Part shown: positions 24,840 through 34,284 of the stretch, piece after piece
Numbering within the stretch: the first letter of the stretch is position 1
Layout: the number at the start of each line of letters is the position of its first letter
NCBI RefSeq assembly: GCF_050589625.1
Contig: NZ_JBNGOP010000008.1
Location: forward strand, 1-64,000
Length of the DNA: 64,000 nt
Origin: Pelagihabitans sp947500445
GTDB lineage: Bacteria > Bacteroidota > Bacteroidia > Flavobacteriales > Flavobacteriaceae
Reading direction: 5' to 3'
Translations under genes and position numbers: made by a program
The notes under the pieces: generated by a model
Databases searched by the model: none
What the model was told of the DNA's origin: nothing
What the model saw: only the letters and a program-made list of their open reading frames with translations

Positions 24840-25445
24840 ATGGCAAGATATACAGGACCAACTAGTAAAATCGCAAGAAAGTTCGGAGAGGCGATTTATG
24901 GAGAGGACAAAGCTTTTGATAAAAAGAGCTACCCACCAGGACAACACGGCCAGAACAGACGTCGTGGAAAACAATCCGAATATTCCGTCCAGTTGATGGA
25001 AAAACAAAAAGCAAAGTATACGTACGGTATCCTTGAAAAACAATTTAGAAACCTGTTCGGAAAAGCGAACAGGAGTAAAGGGGTTACCGGTGAAGTGCTC
25101 TTACAACTTTGCGAATCCCGTTTGGACAATGTGGTTTTTCGTATGGGAATAGCCCCAACAAGAAGAGGTGCCCGTCAGTTGGTATCCCACAGACACATTA
25201 CCGTTAACGGAGAGCTGGTAAACATACCATCATACTCTTTAAAGGCCGGTGACGTTGTCGGTGTCCGTGAAAAGTCCAAATCGCTTCAGGCAATCGGAGA
25301 TGCTCTTTCAGCGAACAGTAAAGTATACGAATGGATCAGCTGGAATTCGGAAAAAATGGAAGGTATTTATATTTCCATTCCCGAAAGAATGCAGATTCCA
25401 GAGAATATAAAAGAACAATTAATCGTCGAGTTATACTCAAAATAA
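24840..25445 (+). CDS. rpsD: Ribosomal protein S4
   Basis: This 201-residue protein begins 30S assembly and forms part of the mRNA helicase. MARYTGPTSKIARKFGEAIYG at the start and the S4 RNA-binding domain (RLDNVVFRMGIAPTRRGARQ, about 95-114) are typical. The N-terminal CxxC zinc motif is absent, as in other zinc-free forms. It precedes rpoA by 19 bases. Confidence 0.98.
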   Translation: MARYTGPTSKIARKFGEAIYGEDKAFDKKSYPPGQHGQNRRRGKQSEYSVQLMEKQKAKYTYGILEKQFRNLFGKANRSKGVTGEVLLQLCESRLDNVVFRMGIAPTRRGARQLVSHRHITVNGELVNIPSYSLKAGDVVGVREKSKSLQAIGDALSANSKVYEWISWNSEKMEGIYISIPERMQIPENIKEQLIVELYSK

Positions 25446-25464
25446 ACCAACACGGATCCAGATT

Positions 25465-26457
25465 ATGGCATTATTTAATTTTCAGAAACCCGACAAAGTT
25501 ATAATGATCGATTCCTCAGATTTCAAAGGGAAGTTTGAATTCCGCCCTTTGGAACCTGGTTATGGATTGACTGTTGGAAACGCATTACGAAGGGTATTGC
25601 TCTCCGCATTGGAGGGACATGCGATTACTTCGGTACGTATCGACGCCGTGGAACACGAGTTTTCCGTTATTCCGGGAGTCGTGGAAGATGTTACCGAAAT
25701 GATATTGAACTTGAAACAAGTACGTTTTAAGAAGCAGATAGAAGATTCGGAAGCCGAAACGGTATCCATTTCCGTAAGCGGAAAAAACCAAATGACCGCC
25801 GGTGATTTTCAAAAATTCATTTCCGGTTACCAAGTATTGAATCCAGACCTTGTTATTTGTAACATGGATGCCAAGGTGAACATCAACATGGAAATAACCT
25901 TGGATAAAGGTCGTGGCTATGTTCCTGCGGAAGAAAACAAAAAGGGTGGTCTTGCACTGGGTACCATTGCTGTAGATTCTATTTTTACACCAGTTAAGAA
26001 CGTAAAATACAGTATTGAAAACTTTAGGGTAGAACAAAAGACCGATTACGAAAAATTGGTTTTTGAAATCGAGACCGATGGTTCTATACACCCAAAGGAC
26101 GCGCTTACCGAAGCGGCAAAAGTGTTGATACATCACTTTATGTTGTTCTCCGATGAGCGGATTACCTTGGAGGCTGACGAAATTGCACAGACGGAAACCT
26201 ATGACGAAGAGTCGTTACACATGCGACAACTGTTAAAGACCAAATTGGTCGATATGGATTTGTCGGTACGTGCATTGAACTGCTTGAAGGCCGCAGAAGT
26301 GGACACCCTTGGAGATTTGGTTTCCTTTAATAAAAACGATTTGATGAAGTTTAGGAACTTCGGTAAAAAATCGTTGACAGAATTAGAAGAATTGGTCATC
26401 AACAAAGGATTGAGCTTTGGAATGGACCTTTCAAAATACAAATTGGATAAAGATTAA
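25465..26457 (+). CDS. rpoA: RNA polymerase alpha subunit
   Basis: This 330-residue protein dimerises to start RNA polymerase assembly. The N-terminal domain has FRPLEPGYGLTVGNALRRVLL (about 27-47, the assembly segment). The carboxy domain, about 255-325, shows LNCLKAAEVDTLGDLV and FGKKSLTELEELV, the DNA- and activator-binding helices. Length and order rpsD-rpoA-rplQ are standard. Confidence 0.98.
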   Translation: MALFNFQKPDKVIMIDSSDFKGKFEFRPLEPGYGLTVGNALRRVLLSALEGHAITSVRIDAVEHEFSVIPGVVEDVTEMILNLKQVRFKKQIEDSEAETVSISVSGKNQMTAGDFQKFISGYQVLNPDLVICNMDAKVNINMEITLDKGRGYVPAEENKKGGLALGTIAVDSIFTPVKNVKYSIENFRVEQKTDYEKLVFEIETDGSIHPKDALTEAAKVLIHHFMLFSDERITLEADEIAQTETYDEESLHMRQLLKTKLVDMDLSVRALNCLKAAEVDTLGDLVSFNKNDLMKFRNFGKKSLTELEELVINKGLSFGMDLSKYKLDKD

Positions 26458-26510
26458 TTTATCTTCTATTAGAAGGGAACGTCCCGGACAAGGAAGGCAA
26501 TAACTAGAAA

Positions 26511-27044
26511 ATGAGACACGGTAAAAAAGTCAATCATTTAGGAAGAAAGTCGGCGCATCGAAAAGCGATGTTGGCCAATATGGCTTGTTCCTTAATTGAA
26601 CATAAACGAATCAATACCACTGTTGCCAAGGCAAAGGCACTAAAACAGTTTATTGAGCCATTGATTACAAAATCAAAGGCAGAGAACAACGTTACCACTG
26701 AAAAGGGAACGCACAACAGGCGTATCGTTTTCAAAAACTTGCGTGACAAGTACGCGGTAAGCGAGTTATTTGGAGCAGTATCGGAAAAAGTAGGTGATCG
26801 CCCGGGAGGGTATACCCGAATTATTAAACTGGGTACCCGTTTGGGAGATAACGCCGATATGGCAATGATCGAGTTGGTAGACTTTAACGAGTTGTACAAC
26901 GCCGACAAGCAAAAGAAGAAAACCACGCGACGAAGCCGTAGGGGCAGCGGTGCCAAAACGCAGACACCACCGGTGGCTGTAGCGGAGGAAAAGACAGCAA
27001 CTTCTAAAGATATCGAAGCAAAAGCCGATGACTCCGAAGAATAA
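26511..27044 (+). CDS. rplQ: Ribosomal protein L17 with acidic tail
   Basis: This 177-residue protein lies near the tunnel exit. MRHGKKVNHLGRKSAHRKAML at the start and GYTRIIKLGTRLGDNADMAMIEL are diagnostic for about residues 1-130. Past that it has a basic patch (KKKTTRRSRRG) and an acidic, low-complexity tail ending in DDSEE, a common extension in Bacteroidota. It closes the ribosomal block before a strong terminator. Confidence 0.97.
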   Translation: MRHGKKVNHLGRKSAHRKAMLANMACSLIEHKRINTTVAKAKALKQFIEPLITKSKAENNVTTEKGTHNRRIVFKNLRDKYAVSELFGAVSEKVGDRPGGYTRIIKLGTRLGDNADMAMIELVDFNELYNADKQKKKTTRRSRRGSGAKTQTPPVAVAEEKTATSKDIEAKADDSEE

Positions 27045-27070
27045 GATGTCAATAACTAATAATAAATTAA

Positions 27071-27103
27071 AAAGGATAAGCTTTTAAGCTTATCCTTTTT
27101 TTA
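27071..27103 (+). terminator. Strong terminator closing the ribosomal protein block
   Basis: AAAGGATAAGC and GCTTATCCTTT form a perfect stem (27071-27081 with 27088-27098, extendable inwards) followed by a T-run (27096-27102). The symmetry would allow use from both sides, but both flanking genes run rightwards. Confidence 0.88.
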
Positions 27104-27138
27104 TGTTTTTTTGTGAAATTTTAATAGAGAGATCCCAT

Positions 27139-28263
27139 ATGAATTATCAATCGAGAAAAAAAGCATTAGTGTTATTGGCCGACGGCACCATTTTTTATGG
27201 TAAATCGGTAGGTGGTAAAGAAGGTACTGCCTTTGGCGAGGTCTGTTTTAATACCGGAATGACGGGATATCAGGAAATTTTTACCGACCCATCCTATTTT
27301 GGGCAGATCATGGTGACCACAAATGCCCATATCGGTAATTACGGTACCAATGTTGAAGAGGTGGAATCCGACGGTATAAAGATCGCCGGCCTTATCTGCC
27401 GTAACTTTAGTTATGAGTATTCCAGACCGATTGCCGACAGTGGTTTGGAAACGTTTTTAGAGCAAAACGGTCTCTTCGCAATTTCGGATGTGGACACCAG
27501 GGCCTTAGTGAGCTACATACGGGATAATGGTGCCATGAACGCGGTAATATCTACGGAAGTCGACGCTATAGAGGAGTTAAAGAAAAAACTTGCCGCCATA
27601 CCAAGTATGGAAGGCTTGGAACTCGCTTCCAAAGTATCCACTACGGAACCTTATTTTTATGGAGAGGAAAATGCCGCAATAAAAATTGCCGCACTCGATA
27701 TTGGTATCAAAAAGAATATTTTACGAAACCTTGCTAAGCGGGGCGCCTGTATAAAAGTGTTTCCGTACAACACCCCTTTTGAAGATTTAAAAGCATGGGC
27801 TCCCGATGGTTATTTTATTTCGAACGGTCCCGGGGATCCACAGCCGCTTAACGATGCCATAGCTACGGCAAAGCAAATGATTCAAACGGATAAACCGGTT
27901 TTTGGAATATGCTTGGGGCATCAAGTGATCGCCCTGGCGAATGGCATCGATACCTATAAGATGCACAATGGGCACCGCGGTATCAATCACCCTATCATGA
28001 ACCTGTTGACGGGCAAGGGAGAGATTACTTCCCAAAACCACGGTTTTGCGATCAATAGAGAACAAACGGAGGCGCACCCGGATCTTGAGATTACCCATGT
28101 ACACTTAAACGATCAAACGGTAGCGGGAATACGCATGAAGGACAAAAATGTTTTTTCGGTACAGTACCACCCCGAAGCCAGTCCGGGACCGCACGATGCC
28201 GAATACCTGTTCGATACTTTTTTCGACATGATCAAAGCGAACGATTCGGTTGCCGTATCCTAG
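27139..28263 (+). CDS. carA: Carbamoyl-phosphate synthase small subunit
   Basis: This 374-residue glutaminase subunit supplies ammonia to CarB for carbamoyl phosphate, used for pyrimidines and arginine. The N-terminal domain shows LLADGTIFYG and FNTGMTGYQEIFTDPSY. The class I amidotransferase domain has FGICLGHQ with the nucleophilic Cys and HPEASPGPHD with the catalytic His. The ATG at 27139 is chosen over 27103, which lies inside the terminator. carB is not in the window. Confidence 0.96.
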   Translation: MNYQSRKKALVLLADGTIFYGKSVGGKEGTAFGEVCFNTGMTGYQEIFTDPSYFGQIMVTTNAHIGNYGTNVEEVESDGIKIAGLICRNFSYEYSRPIADSGLETFLEQNGLFAISDVDTRALVSYIRDNGAMNAVISTEVDAIEELKKKLAAIPSMEGLELASKVSTTEPYFYGEENAAIKIAALDIGIKKNILRNLAKRGACIKVFPYNTPFEDLKAWAPDGYFISNGPGDPQPLNDAIATAKQMIQTDKPVFGICLGHQVIALANGIDTYKMHNGHRGINHPIMNLLTGKGEITSQNHGFAINREQTEAHPDLEITHVHLNDQTVAGIRMKDKNVFSVQYHPEASPGPHDAEYLFDTFFDMIKANDSVAVS

Positions 28264-28317
28264 TTTAAATTAGTGTTATATCACATTTCCAAAGTGTATT
28301 GTGCGACCTTGGTTCCG

Positions 28318-28325
28318 TATCTTTG
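28318..28325 (+). promoter_or_regulatory. Candidate -7 box upstream of eno
   Basis: TATCTTTG fits TAnnTTTG. The nearest TTG (28299-28301) is only 16 bases upstream, so the -33 element is weak. The box lies just before the repeat copy at 28372-28488 and about 180 bases before eno. Confidence 0.45.
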
Positions 28326-28371
28326 CGCTTTTTGCACTCAAATTGCGTTTTTTAGCGCATCAGATGTTTCT

Positions 28372-28488
28372 GGATAAAGGCTTTTTTTAAGCCGCTGAGC
28401 TGGGTTACTAAGCTTAAAAGAAATAGTGGTGCAAAAGATAATTTTGAAAAGAATTACAAAAACTCAAGATGAGTTCTTTAAAAACAAC
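28372..28488 (+). repeat. Gene-leader repeat, copy 1 (upstream of eno)
   Basis: This stretch is colinear with those at 48158-48345 and 55222-55440. Shared landmarks in order are GATAAAG, a G-rich TTAC/CTAC step, AAGCT..AAAA, GTGCAAAA/GAGCAAAA, and CAAGAtGAGTTCtTTAAAA (28465-28483). It ends about 17 bases before the eno start. This is the most diverged of the three copies. Confidence 0.55.
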
Positions 28489-28504
28489 TGAAAAAAAATA
28501 ACAA

Positions 28505-29797
28505 ATGAGTATCATTCTTAGTGTTCATGCAAGACAGATTTTAGATTCTAGGGGAAATCCGACGGTAGAGGTAGACGTTATTACCGAAAATGGAGTAATG
28601 GGAAGGGCCGCAGTACCTTCCGGAGCTTCCACAGGGGAGCATGAAGCTGTCGAGTTGCGCGATGGGGGCAATACGTTTATGGGCAAGGGGGTCGCTAAGG
28701 CCGTTGCCAACGTAAACACCGCCATTGCAGAGGAAATTTTGGGAATGTCGGTATTTGAACAAAACCTGGTCGATCAGGTTATGATCGATTTGGATGGTAC
28801 TCCGAACAAATCAAAGCTCGGTGCAAACGCCATATTGGGTGTTTCCCTGGCCGTGGCAAAGGCGGCCGCTAATGAACTGGGAATGTCCCTTTTCCGTTAC
28901 GTAGGCGGTGTAAGCGCAAATACGTTGCCGGTACCGATGATGAATATCATCAATGGCGGTTCCCATTCCGATGCGCCGATCGCTTTTCAGGAGTTTATGG
29001 TAATGCCCGTGAAGGCAAAGAGCTTTTCGCATTCCATGCAGATGGGGACCGAAATATTCCACAACCTCAAAAAAGTATTGCACGATAGAGGTTTGAGCAC
29101 CGCGGTAGGCGATGAGGGCGGGTTTGCCCCAAACCTTGAAGGTGGTACGGAGGATGCGCTGGATACCATCGCCAAAGCGGTAGACAAGGCAGGGTACAAG
29201 TTGGGTGACGATGTTATGATCGCACTGGACTGTGCCGCAGCGGAATTTTTTGTGGATGGAAAATACGATTATACCAAGTTCGAGGGCGATAAAGGAATGG
29301 TGCGTACATCGGAAGAGCAGGCACAATACCTGGCCGACCTTAGTGCAAAATATCCGATCATTTCCATTGAGGACGGAATGGATGAAAATGACTGGGACGG
29401 CTGGAAAGCCCTTACCGATAAGATCGGTGATAAGGTACAATTGGTAGGCGACGATTTGTTCGTGACCAATGTAGAACGCTTGTCACGAGGGATCGAGAAC
29501 GGTATCGCCAACTCCATTTTGATCAAGGTAAACCAGATTGGAACACTTACCGAAACCATTGCGGCGGTCAACATGGCCAAAAACGCGGGATATACCTCAG
29601 TAATGTCGCACCGTTCCGGTGAAACCGAGGACAATACGATCGCCGATCTTGCCGTAGCATTGAATACGGGTCAGATCAAGACCGGTTCGGCCTCCCGTTC
29701 CGATAGAATGGCAAAGTACAATCAGTTGTTGCGCATAGAGGAAGAATTGGGAGCGGTAGCATACTACCCTCAAGAAAAAGCCTTCAAGCTAAGCTAA
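28505..29797 (+). CDS. eno: Enolase
   Basis: This 430-residue glycolytic enzyme converts 2-phosphoglycerate to phosphoenolpyruvate. ARQILDSRGNPTVEVDV at the start, the metal-binding and catalytic segments SIEDGMDENDWDGWKAL and VGDDLFVTN, and SHRSGETEDNTIADLAVA with GQIKTGSASRSDR near the end are diagnostic. It follows carA by 241 bases and ends against a MITE-like element. Confidence 0.98.
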   Translation: MSIILSVHARQILDSRGNPTVEVDVITENGVMGRAAVPSGASTGEHEAVELRDGGNTFMGKGVAKAVANVNTAIAEEILGMSVFEQNLVDQVMIDLDGTPNKSKLGANAILGVSLAVAKAAANELGMSLFRYVGGVSANTLPVPMMNIINGGSHSDAPIAFQEFMVMPVKAKSFSHSMQMGTEIFHNLKKVLHDRGLSTAVGDEGGFAPNLEGGTEDALDTIAKAVDKAGYKLGDDVMIALDCAAAEFFVDGKYDYTKFEGDKGMVRTSEEQAQYLADLSAKYPIISIEDGMDENDWDGWKALTDKIGDKVQLVGDDLFVTNVERLSRGIENGIANSILIKVNQIGTLTETIAAVNMAKNAGYTSVMSHRSGETEDNTIADLAVALNTGQIKTGSASRSDRMAKYNQLLRIEEELGAVAYYPQEKAFKLS

Positions 29798-29956
29798 TAC
29801 CATTTCTGGTGTTAAATTACCCATTAAAAATTGTTCTTTTCCGTGTATGCTTCAAAATAAAATCCAACCATAGCTACTGCTATGCTTGGGTTTTCTTTTT
29901 CGCCTACCCAAAAAATTCCTGGTTTTTATTTACGTAATTTAACACCAGAAATGGTA
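29798..29956. repeat. MITE-like element, intact copy A (159 bp)
   Basis: A perfect 23-bp inverted repeat marks the ends: 29798-29820 (begins TACCATTTCTGG) and 29934-29956 (ends CCAGAAATGGTA). The middle holds the core CATAGCTACTGCTATGCTTGGG. No open frame fits inside. The core and the ends recur in copies B and C at 49865-50114, so this is a small non-autonomous element family. It starts directly at the eno stop codon. Confidence 0.85.
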
Positions 29957-29980
29957 TAGGAAGGCGCTTTTCCCGATATA

Positions 29981-30022
29981 AAAACCTATTCGTTTTCCTG
30001 ATGGAATCGAATAGGTTTTTTT
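29981..30022 (+). terminator. Terminator downstream of eno
   Basis: AACCTATTCG (29983-29992) pairs with CGAATAGGTT (30008-30017), and a run of seven T follows. It lies after MITE copy A, which suggests that the element slipped in between eno and its terminator. Confidence 0.82.
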
Positions 30023-30089
30023 GGTTTTAGGAGCAACGTGGTAAACGAATTTTGAATATCTTGTAGCGTTTGAACAATAGGAAAACCAC

Positions 30090-31625
30090 ATGAACAATTT
30101 TTTATTCGTAGCGGCAGAGAACGACGCTATTCCAGATTGTAAAGCAGGAGGTATGGGAGATGTAGTACGCGATGTACCGCGTCAAATTTCCGCTATGGGC
30201 GACAAGGTGCATGTTGTTGTGCCATCCTATGGCCGTTTGCACCAGGGGGGTACGTTTAAAACACACCTCAATTTTCCGTTACGCGGTACCACATATACGG
30301 CCGATTTTTACGAGGTCATCCCCAAAAAGGAGTTTAAGAACGTACACCACTATGTAATCCACCACCCGGAGATAGAGGAGGGGGATATTGCCCATATTTA
30401 CCATAACGATCCTACCGAGCCGTTCTACACCGATGCGATAAAGTATTTTATATTTTGTACCGCAGTTGCCGAAGCATTAAAAAAAGAGGCTTTCGGCAAA
30501 TTGGATGTGGTGCACATGCACGATTGGCATTCGAGCCTGGTACTCTTTTTAAAGAAGTATCACCCTTCCTATAGTTCGTTGAAGAAAATGCGATACGTGT
30601 ACAGCATTCACAATTTGGCGATACAGGGCATTCGTCCTTTTGAAGATAACTATTCCTCGTTGAGCACGTGGTTTCCCGAGATCAATTATGATGAGAAAGC
30701 CTTGATGGATTATCGATATCGGGACTGTATCAATCTGATGGCCGTTGGCATTCGATTGGCCGATGCCGTACATACCGTGTCGCCCTCGTATAAAGAAGAT
30801 GTACTAAAACCGAGTTCCCCGCCGGAGTTTATCGGTGGCGAAGGGTTGGAGACCGATTTGATAAAAGCGGAGAACGAAGGGCGGCTGTTCGGTATACTGA
30901 ACGGCTGTAACTACAATAACGTTCGCGTTGCCGATACCGGAAAACTGTATCGCAATACCGTAAAGGCACTTTTCAGATGGTTACAGGAAGAATCTAAAAA
31001 ATACAAGGCGGACTTCCTGGCCCATACCGGAGAGAAGGTAATGGAGTATGTGGCCAATCATCCAAAGTTTATCGTTTCGAGCGTGGCCCGGTTAACGGAA
31101 CAAAAGTTCTATTTCTTCAAACGCTCTCCAGAGGCCTTTGAACAACTGTTGCAAAAGCTTGAGGCCGTTGGTGGTATTTTTATGCTGTTGGGTACTGGCG
31201 CCCCGGAGTATGAAGCACTTTTTCGGGATATGAGTTATGCGCACCGGAATTTTATTTTCACCAATGGGCAATCGGAAGACCTTATCGATTCGATTTATTT
31301 GGAATCCGACCTCTATTTCATGCCCAGCCTTTTCGAACCCTGCGGTATCAGCCAAATGTTGGCCATGCGAAACGGAAATCCTTGTTTGGTGCACCATACG
31401 GGCGGTCTTACGGATACCGTTGCACACATGAAAACCGGCTTCGCCTTTGATGGCGATACCTACGACGAAAAAATCCGGAACATGTTGTCCAGTTTCGATA
31501 TGGCGCTCGATGTTTTCCAGAACGATAAGAAAAAATGGAAGCAGATACAGACGGCGGCCAAAAAGAAGCGGTTTACTTGGGAAAAATCGGTATCGAAGTA
31601 TTATGAACAACTGTATTTGCTGTAA
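30090..31625 (+). CDS. glgA: Glycogen/starch synthase (GT5 family)
   Basis: This 511-residue protein should add glucose from ADP-glucose to a growing alpha-1,4-glucan. The N-terminal AENDAIPDCKAGGMGDVVRDVP carries the KxGG nucleotide-sugar loop in a changed form. The carboxy half shows SVARLTEQKFYFF and PSLFEPCGISQMLAMRNG. The first residues fit the GT5 fold, but the loops differ from enteric GlgA, which is usual in Bacteroidota. No other glycogen genes are adjacent, so the role is from family alone. Confidence 0.85.
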   Translation: MNNFLFVAAENDAIPDCKAGGMGDVVRDVPRQISAMGDKVHVVVPSYGRLHQGGTFKTHLNFPLRGTTYTADFYEVIPKKEFKNVHHYVIHHPEIEEGDIAHIYHNDPTEPFYTDAIKYFIFCTAVAEALKKEAFGKLDVVHMHDWHSSLVLFLKKYHPSYSSLKKMRYVYSIHNLAIQGIRPFEDNYSSLSTWFPEINYDEKALMDYRYRDCINLMAVGIRLADAVHTVSPSYKEDVLKPSSPPEFIGGEGLETDLIKAENEGRLFGILNGCNYNNVRVADTGKLYRNTVKALFRWLQEESKKYKADFLAHTGEKVMEYVANHPKFIVSSVARLTEQKFYFFKRSPEAFEQLLQKLEAVGGIFMLLGTGAPEYEALFRDMSYAHRNFIFTNGQSEDLIDSIYLESDLYFMPSLFEPCGISQMLAMRNGNPCLVHHTGGLTDTVAHMKTGFAFDGDTYDEKIRNMLSSFDMALDVFQNDKKKWKQIQTAAKKKRFTWEKSVSKYYEQLYLL

Positions 31626-31679
31626 AGGAAATCACCAGCTTTAAGAGCGTTAATAAATGTCTAAATCAGGGAGTCTGAA

Positions 31680-31710
31680 TTGTTAACGTCCCCTGTTTTT
31701 CTTACCTTCG
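31680..31710 (+). promoter_or_regulatory. Promoter of gltA
   Basis: TTG (31680-31682) and TACCTTCG (31703-31710) are separated by 20 bases, a near-consensus Bacteroidota promoter. It ends 32 bases before the gltA start. Confidence 0.75.
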
Positions 31711-31742
31711 CGACTCACTTAAAAATTAAGTAATCACAACAA

Positions 31743-33029
31743 ATGACAGATAAAGCTACTTTAGAATACAACGGTAAAAAATACGATTTTCCTATTGTCA
31801 AAGGAACGGAAGACGAGTTGGCGATCGATATCAAAACATTGCGATCGGCTACGGGTGGTATTACCACTATAGATCCGGGATATAAAAACACTGGTTCTTG
31901 TTCCAGTGCAATTACCTTTCTTGATGGGGAAAAAGGAATTTTGAGGTACCGGGGATATTCTATTGAGGAATTGGCCGAAAAGGCCGATTTTTTGGAGGTG
32001 GCCTATTTGTTGATTTTTGGAGAATTACCTAATAAGCAGGAGTTGGACAAATTTCACGCCGATATTAAAGAAGAATCGAACGTGGATGAGGAGATGAAGA
32101 AGATTTTGGACAGCTTTCCAAAAACGGCCCATCCTATGGGCGTGTTGTCCTCTTTGACCAGTGCCCTGATCGCTTTTAATCCTTCTACGGTAGATGTTTC
32201 CTCCGATGAGGCCATGTACCATGCCATAGTACGGATTATGGCCAAGTTTCCCGTATTGGTCGCTTGGACGATGCGAAAAAAGAAAGGCCTTCCGTTGGAT
32301 TATGGCGACGATACCCTGGGTTATGTGGAGAACATCCATAAAATGATGTTCAAAAAACCGACCCAGACCTATCAAAAAAATCAAATCGTTATCGAGGCTT
32401 TAGACCAATTACTGATTTTACATGCCGATCATGAGCAGAATTGTTCTACCTCTACGGTGCGTATCGTCGGATCGTCACATGCAGGGCTGTTCGCTTCGTT
32501 ATCCGCAGGGATTTCCGCACTGTGGGGACCTTTGCACGGTGGTGCCAACCAAGCGGTTTTGGAAATGTTGGAGGCCATAGAGAACGATGGTGGCGACACC
32601 AAAAAGTATATGGCAAAAGCAAAGGATAAAAGCGACCCGTTCCGGCTTATGGGCTTTGGACACCGGGTATATAAAAATTTCGATCCGAGAGCAAAAATCA
32701 TTAAAAAGGCTGCCGATAGGGTGCTCGGCGATCTTGGCATCAAAGACCCTATTTTGGATATTGCAAAAGGTTTGGAAAAAGAAGCCCTGGAAGACCCTTA
32801 TTTTGTCGATAGAAAGTTATATCCGAACGTAGATTTTTACTCGGGAATCATTTATAGGGCATTGGGAATACCCACCGAAATGTTTACCGTAATGTTCGCT
32901 TTGGGCCGCCTACCGGGATGGATCGCACAGTGGCGCGAAATGCGTTTGAACAACGAGCCCATCGGTCGTCCGCGTCAAGTGTACACCGGAGAAAATTACC
33001 GCCCTTTCGTAGGGGTCAACGAGCGATAA
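31743..33029 (+). CDS. gltA: Citrate synthase (type II)
   Basis: This 428-residue enzyme joins acetyl-CoA and oxaloacetate to make citrate. The active-site regions VGSSHAGLFASLSAG and WGPLHGGANQAVLEML, and GFGHRVYKNFDPRAKI with the catalytic His, are clear, and the family aspartate follows. The long N-terminal extension marks the hexameric type II form. It has its own promoter and terminator. Confidence 0.97.
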   Translation: MTDKATLEYNGKKYDFPIVKGTEDELAIDIKTLRSATGGITTIDPGYKNTGSCSSAITFLDGEKGILRYRGYSIEELAEKADFLEVAYLLIFGELPNKQELDKFHADIKEESNVDEEMKKILDSFPKTAHPMGVLSSLTSALIAFNPSTVDVSSDEAMYHAIVRIMAKFPVLVAWTMRKKKGLPLDYGDDTLGYVENIHKMMFKKPTQTYQKNQIVIEALDQLLILHADHEQNCSTSTVRIVGSSHAGLFASLSAGISALWGPLHGGANQAVLEMLEAIENDGGDTKKYMAKAKDKSDPFRLMGFGHRVYKNFDPRAKIIKKAADRVLGDLGIKDPILDIAKGLEKEALEDPYFVDRKLYPNVDFYSGIIYRALGIPTEMFTVMFALGRLPGWIAQWREMRLNNEPIGRPRQVYTGENYRPFVGVNER

Positions 33030-33055
33030 CAACGAACTGCTTGCATATAATATCG

Positions 33056-33087
33056 AACCCTTTCATATTCTTGAAAGGGTTTTTTTT
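33056..33087 (+). terminator. Terminator of gltA
   Basis: AACCCTTTCA (33056-33065) pairs perfectly with TGAAAGGGTT (33072-33081) and a run of T follows. It separates gltA from the next gene. Confidence 0.88.
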
Positions 33088-33110
33088 ACCACTATCCAAA
33101 ATTGTGATTC

Positions 33111-34022
33111 ATGCTCCATCTAAACGTTAACGACGAAATTTCACGACTTAAGGCGGTCGTGCTGGGAACCGCAGAAAACAATGGACCGGTCCCGAAAGCG
33201 GAGGAGGCCTATGATCCAAAATCATTGGAACATATTTTAGCGGGAACCTATCCGAAGGAATCCGATATGATTACCGAAATGAATGCCTTCGATGCGGTAC
33301 TCAAAAAATATGGCGTTTCCGTTTTTCGGCCCGAGGTGCTCAAGGACTGTAATCAAATTTTCTCTCGCGATATTGCCTTTGTAATCGAAAACAAGTTGGT
33401 AAAGGCGAATATTTTACCGGACAGGGAAAAAGAGTTCGAGGCCATCTTTCATGTATTGGAATACATCGATCCCCAACACATTTTAATTCCACCGGAGGAG
33501 GTTCATGTAGAAGGAGGCGATGTCATGCCCTGGAACGATCATATTTTTATGGGTACCTATACCGCGGCCGACTATCCCGATCAGATTACCGCACGCACCA
33601 ATGCGCAGGCGGTACGGTTTATCAAACAACAGTTTCCGAACAAGACGGTAAAAGCCTTTGAATTAAGAAAGTCAAAAAACGCCAGGGAAAATGCCCTTCA
33701 CCTCGATTGTTGCTTTCAACCTTTGGGAAAAGGAAAGGCGATCCTACATAAAAATGGGTTTTTAGTGGAGGCGGAATACCAATGGTTGGTCGATTTTTTT
33801 GGGGAGGAAAACATCTTTGAAATTACTTCCGACGAAATGTACCATATGTTCAGTAATGTATTCTCCATTTCGCCAGATGTGGTCGTTTCCGAACAAAATT
33901 TCAAAAGACTGAACAACTGGCTTCGCGAACAAGGGTTTACCGTAGAAGAAATACCGTACTCCGAAATCGCAAAGCAGGAGGGATTGCTTCGTTGTAGTAC
34001 GTTACCGCTGATTCGAGAGTAA
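33111..34022 (+). CDS. Dimethylarginine dimethylaminohydrolase / arginine deiminase family protein
   Basis: This 303-residue protein has the guanidino-group-modifying fold. The acidic pair lies in VEGGDV (134-137), the catalytic His in ALHLDCCFQ (His198), and the nucleophilic Cys in LLRCSTLPL (Cys295). These fit enzymes that hydrolyse arginine-like guanidines to citrulline. The substrate is not clear from the sequence; methylated arginine, arginine and related compounds are all possible. It stands upstream of ctlX on the same strand, and the two may act in one route from arginine derivatives through citrulline. Confidence 0.87.
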   Translation: MLHLNVNDEISRLKAVVLGTAENNGPVPKAEEAYDPKSLEHILAGTYPKESDMITEMNAFDAVLKKYGVSVFRPEVLKDCNQIFSRDIAFVIENKLVKANILPDREKEFEAIFHVLEYIDPQHILIPPEEVHVEGGDVMPWNDHIFMGTYTAADYPDQITARTNAQAVRFIKQQFPNKTVKAFELRKSKNARENALHLDCCFQPLGKGKAILHKNGFLVEAEYQWLVDFFGEENIFEITSDEMYHMFSNVFSISPDVVVSEQNFKRLNNWLREQGFTVEEIPYSEIAKQEGLLRCSTLPLIRE

Positions 34023-34190
34023 TCTTTTCTCAACAAATTAAGGGATCTCTGTGCGCTGATATGAAGCGGAGGTGTTCGTTTTACCTGATTATTTTTCTTT
34101 TACGCAAAGCGTGGTGTTCAGCGGCCCCGTTCATCGTTTTTTACTGAAATCTGGATGGGGAAACGTTGAAAAAAATCTAATTTTACAATC

Positions 34191-34211
34191 CGAAAGAATC
34201 CGATTCTTTCG
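34191..34211. promoter_or_regulatory. 21-bp palindrome in the DDAH-ctlX gap
   Basis: CGAAAGAATC (34191-34200), one central C, and GATTCTTTCG (34202-34211) form a perfect palindrome. There is no T-run, so a protein-binding site for ctlX control is more likely than a terminator. It lies 74 bases before the ctlX start. Confidence 0.5.
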
Positions 34212-34284
34212 ATGTCCTATAATCTGATAGAAGTCGAACCAATCGGTCTTATACCATTTTAACTCGTTCCAATACATACCGTGC

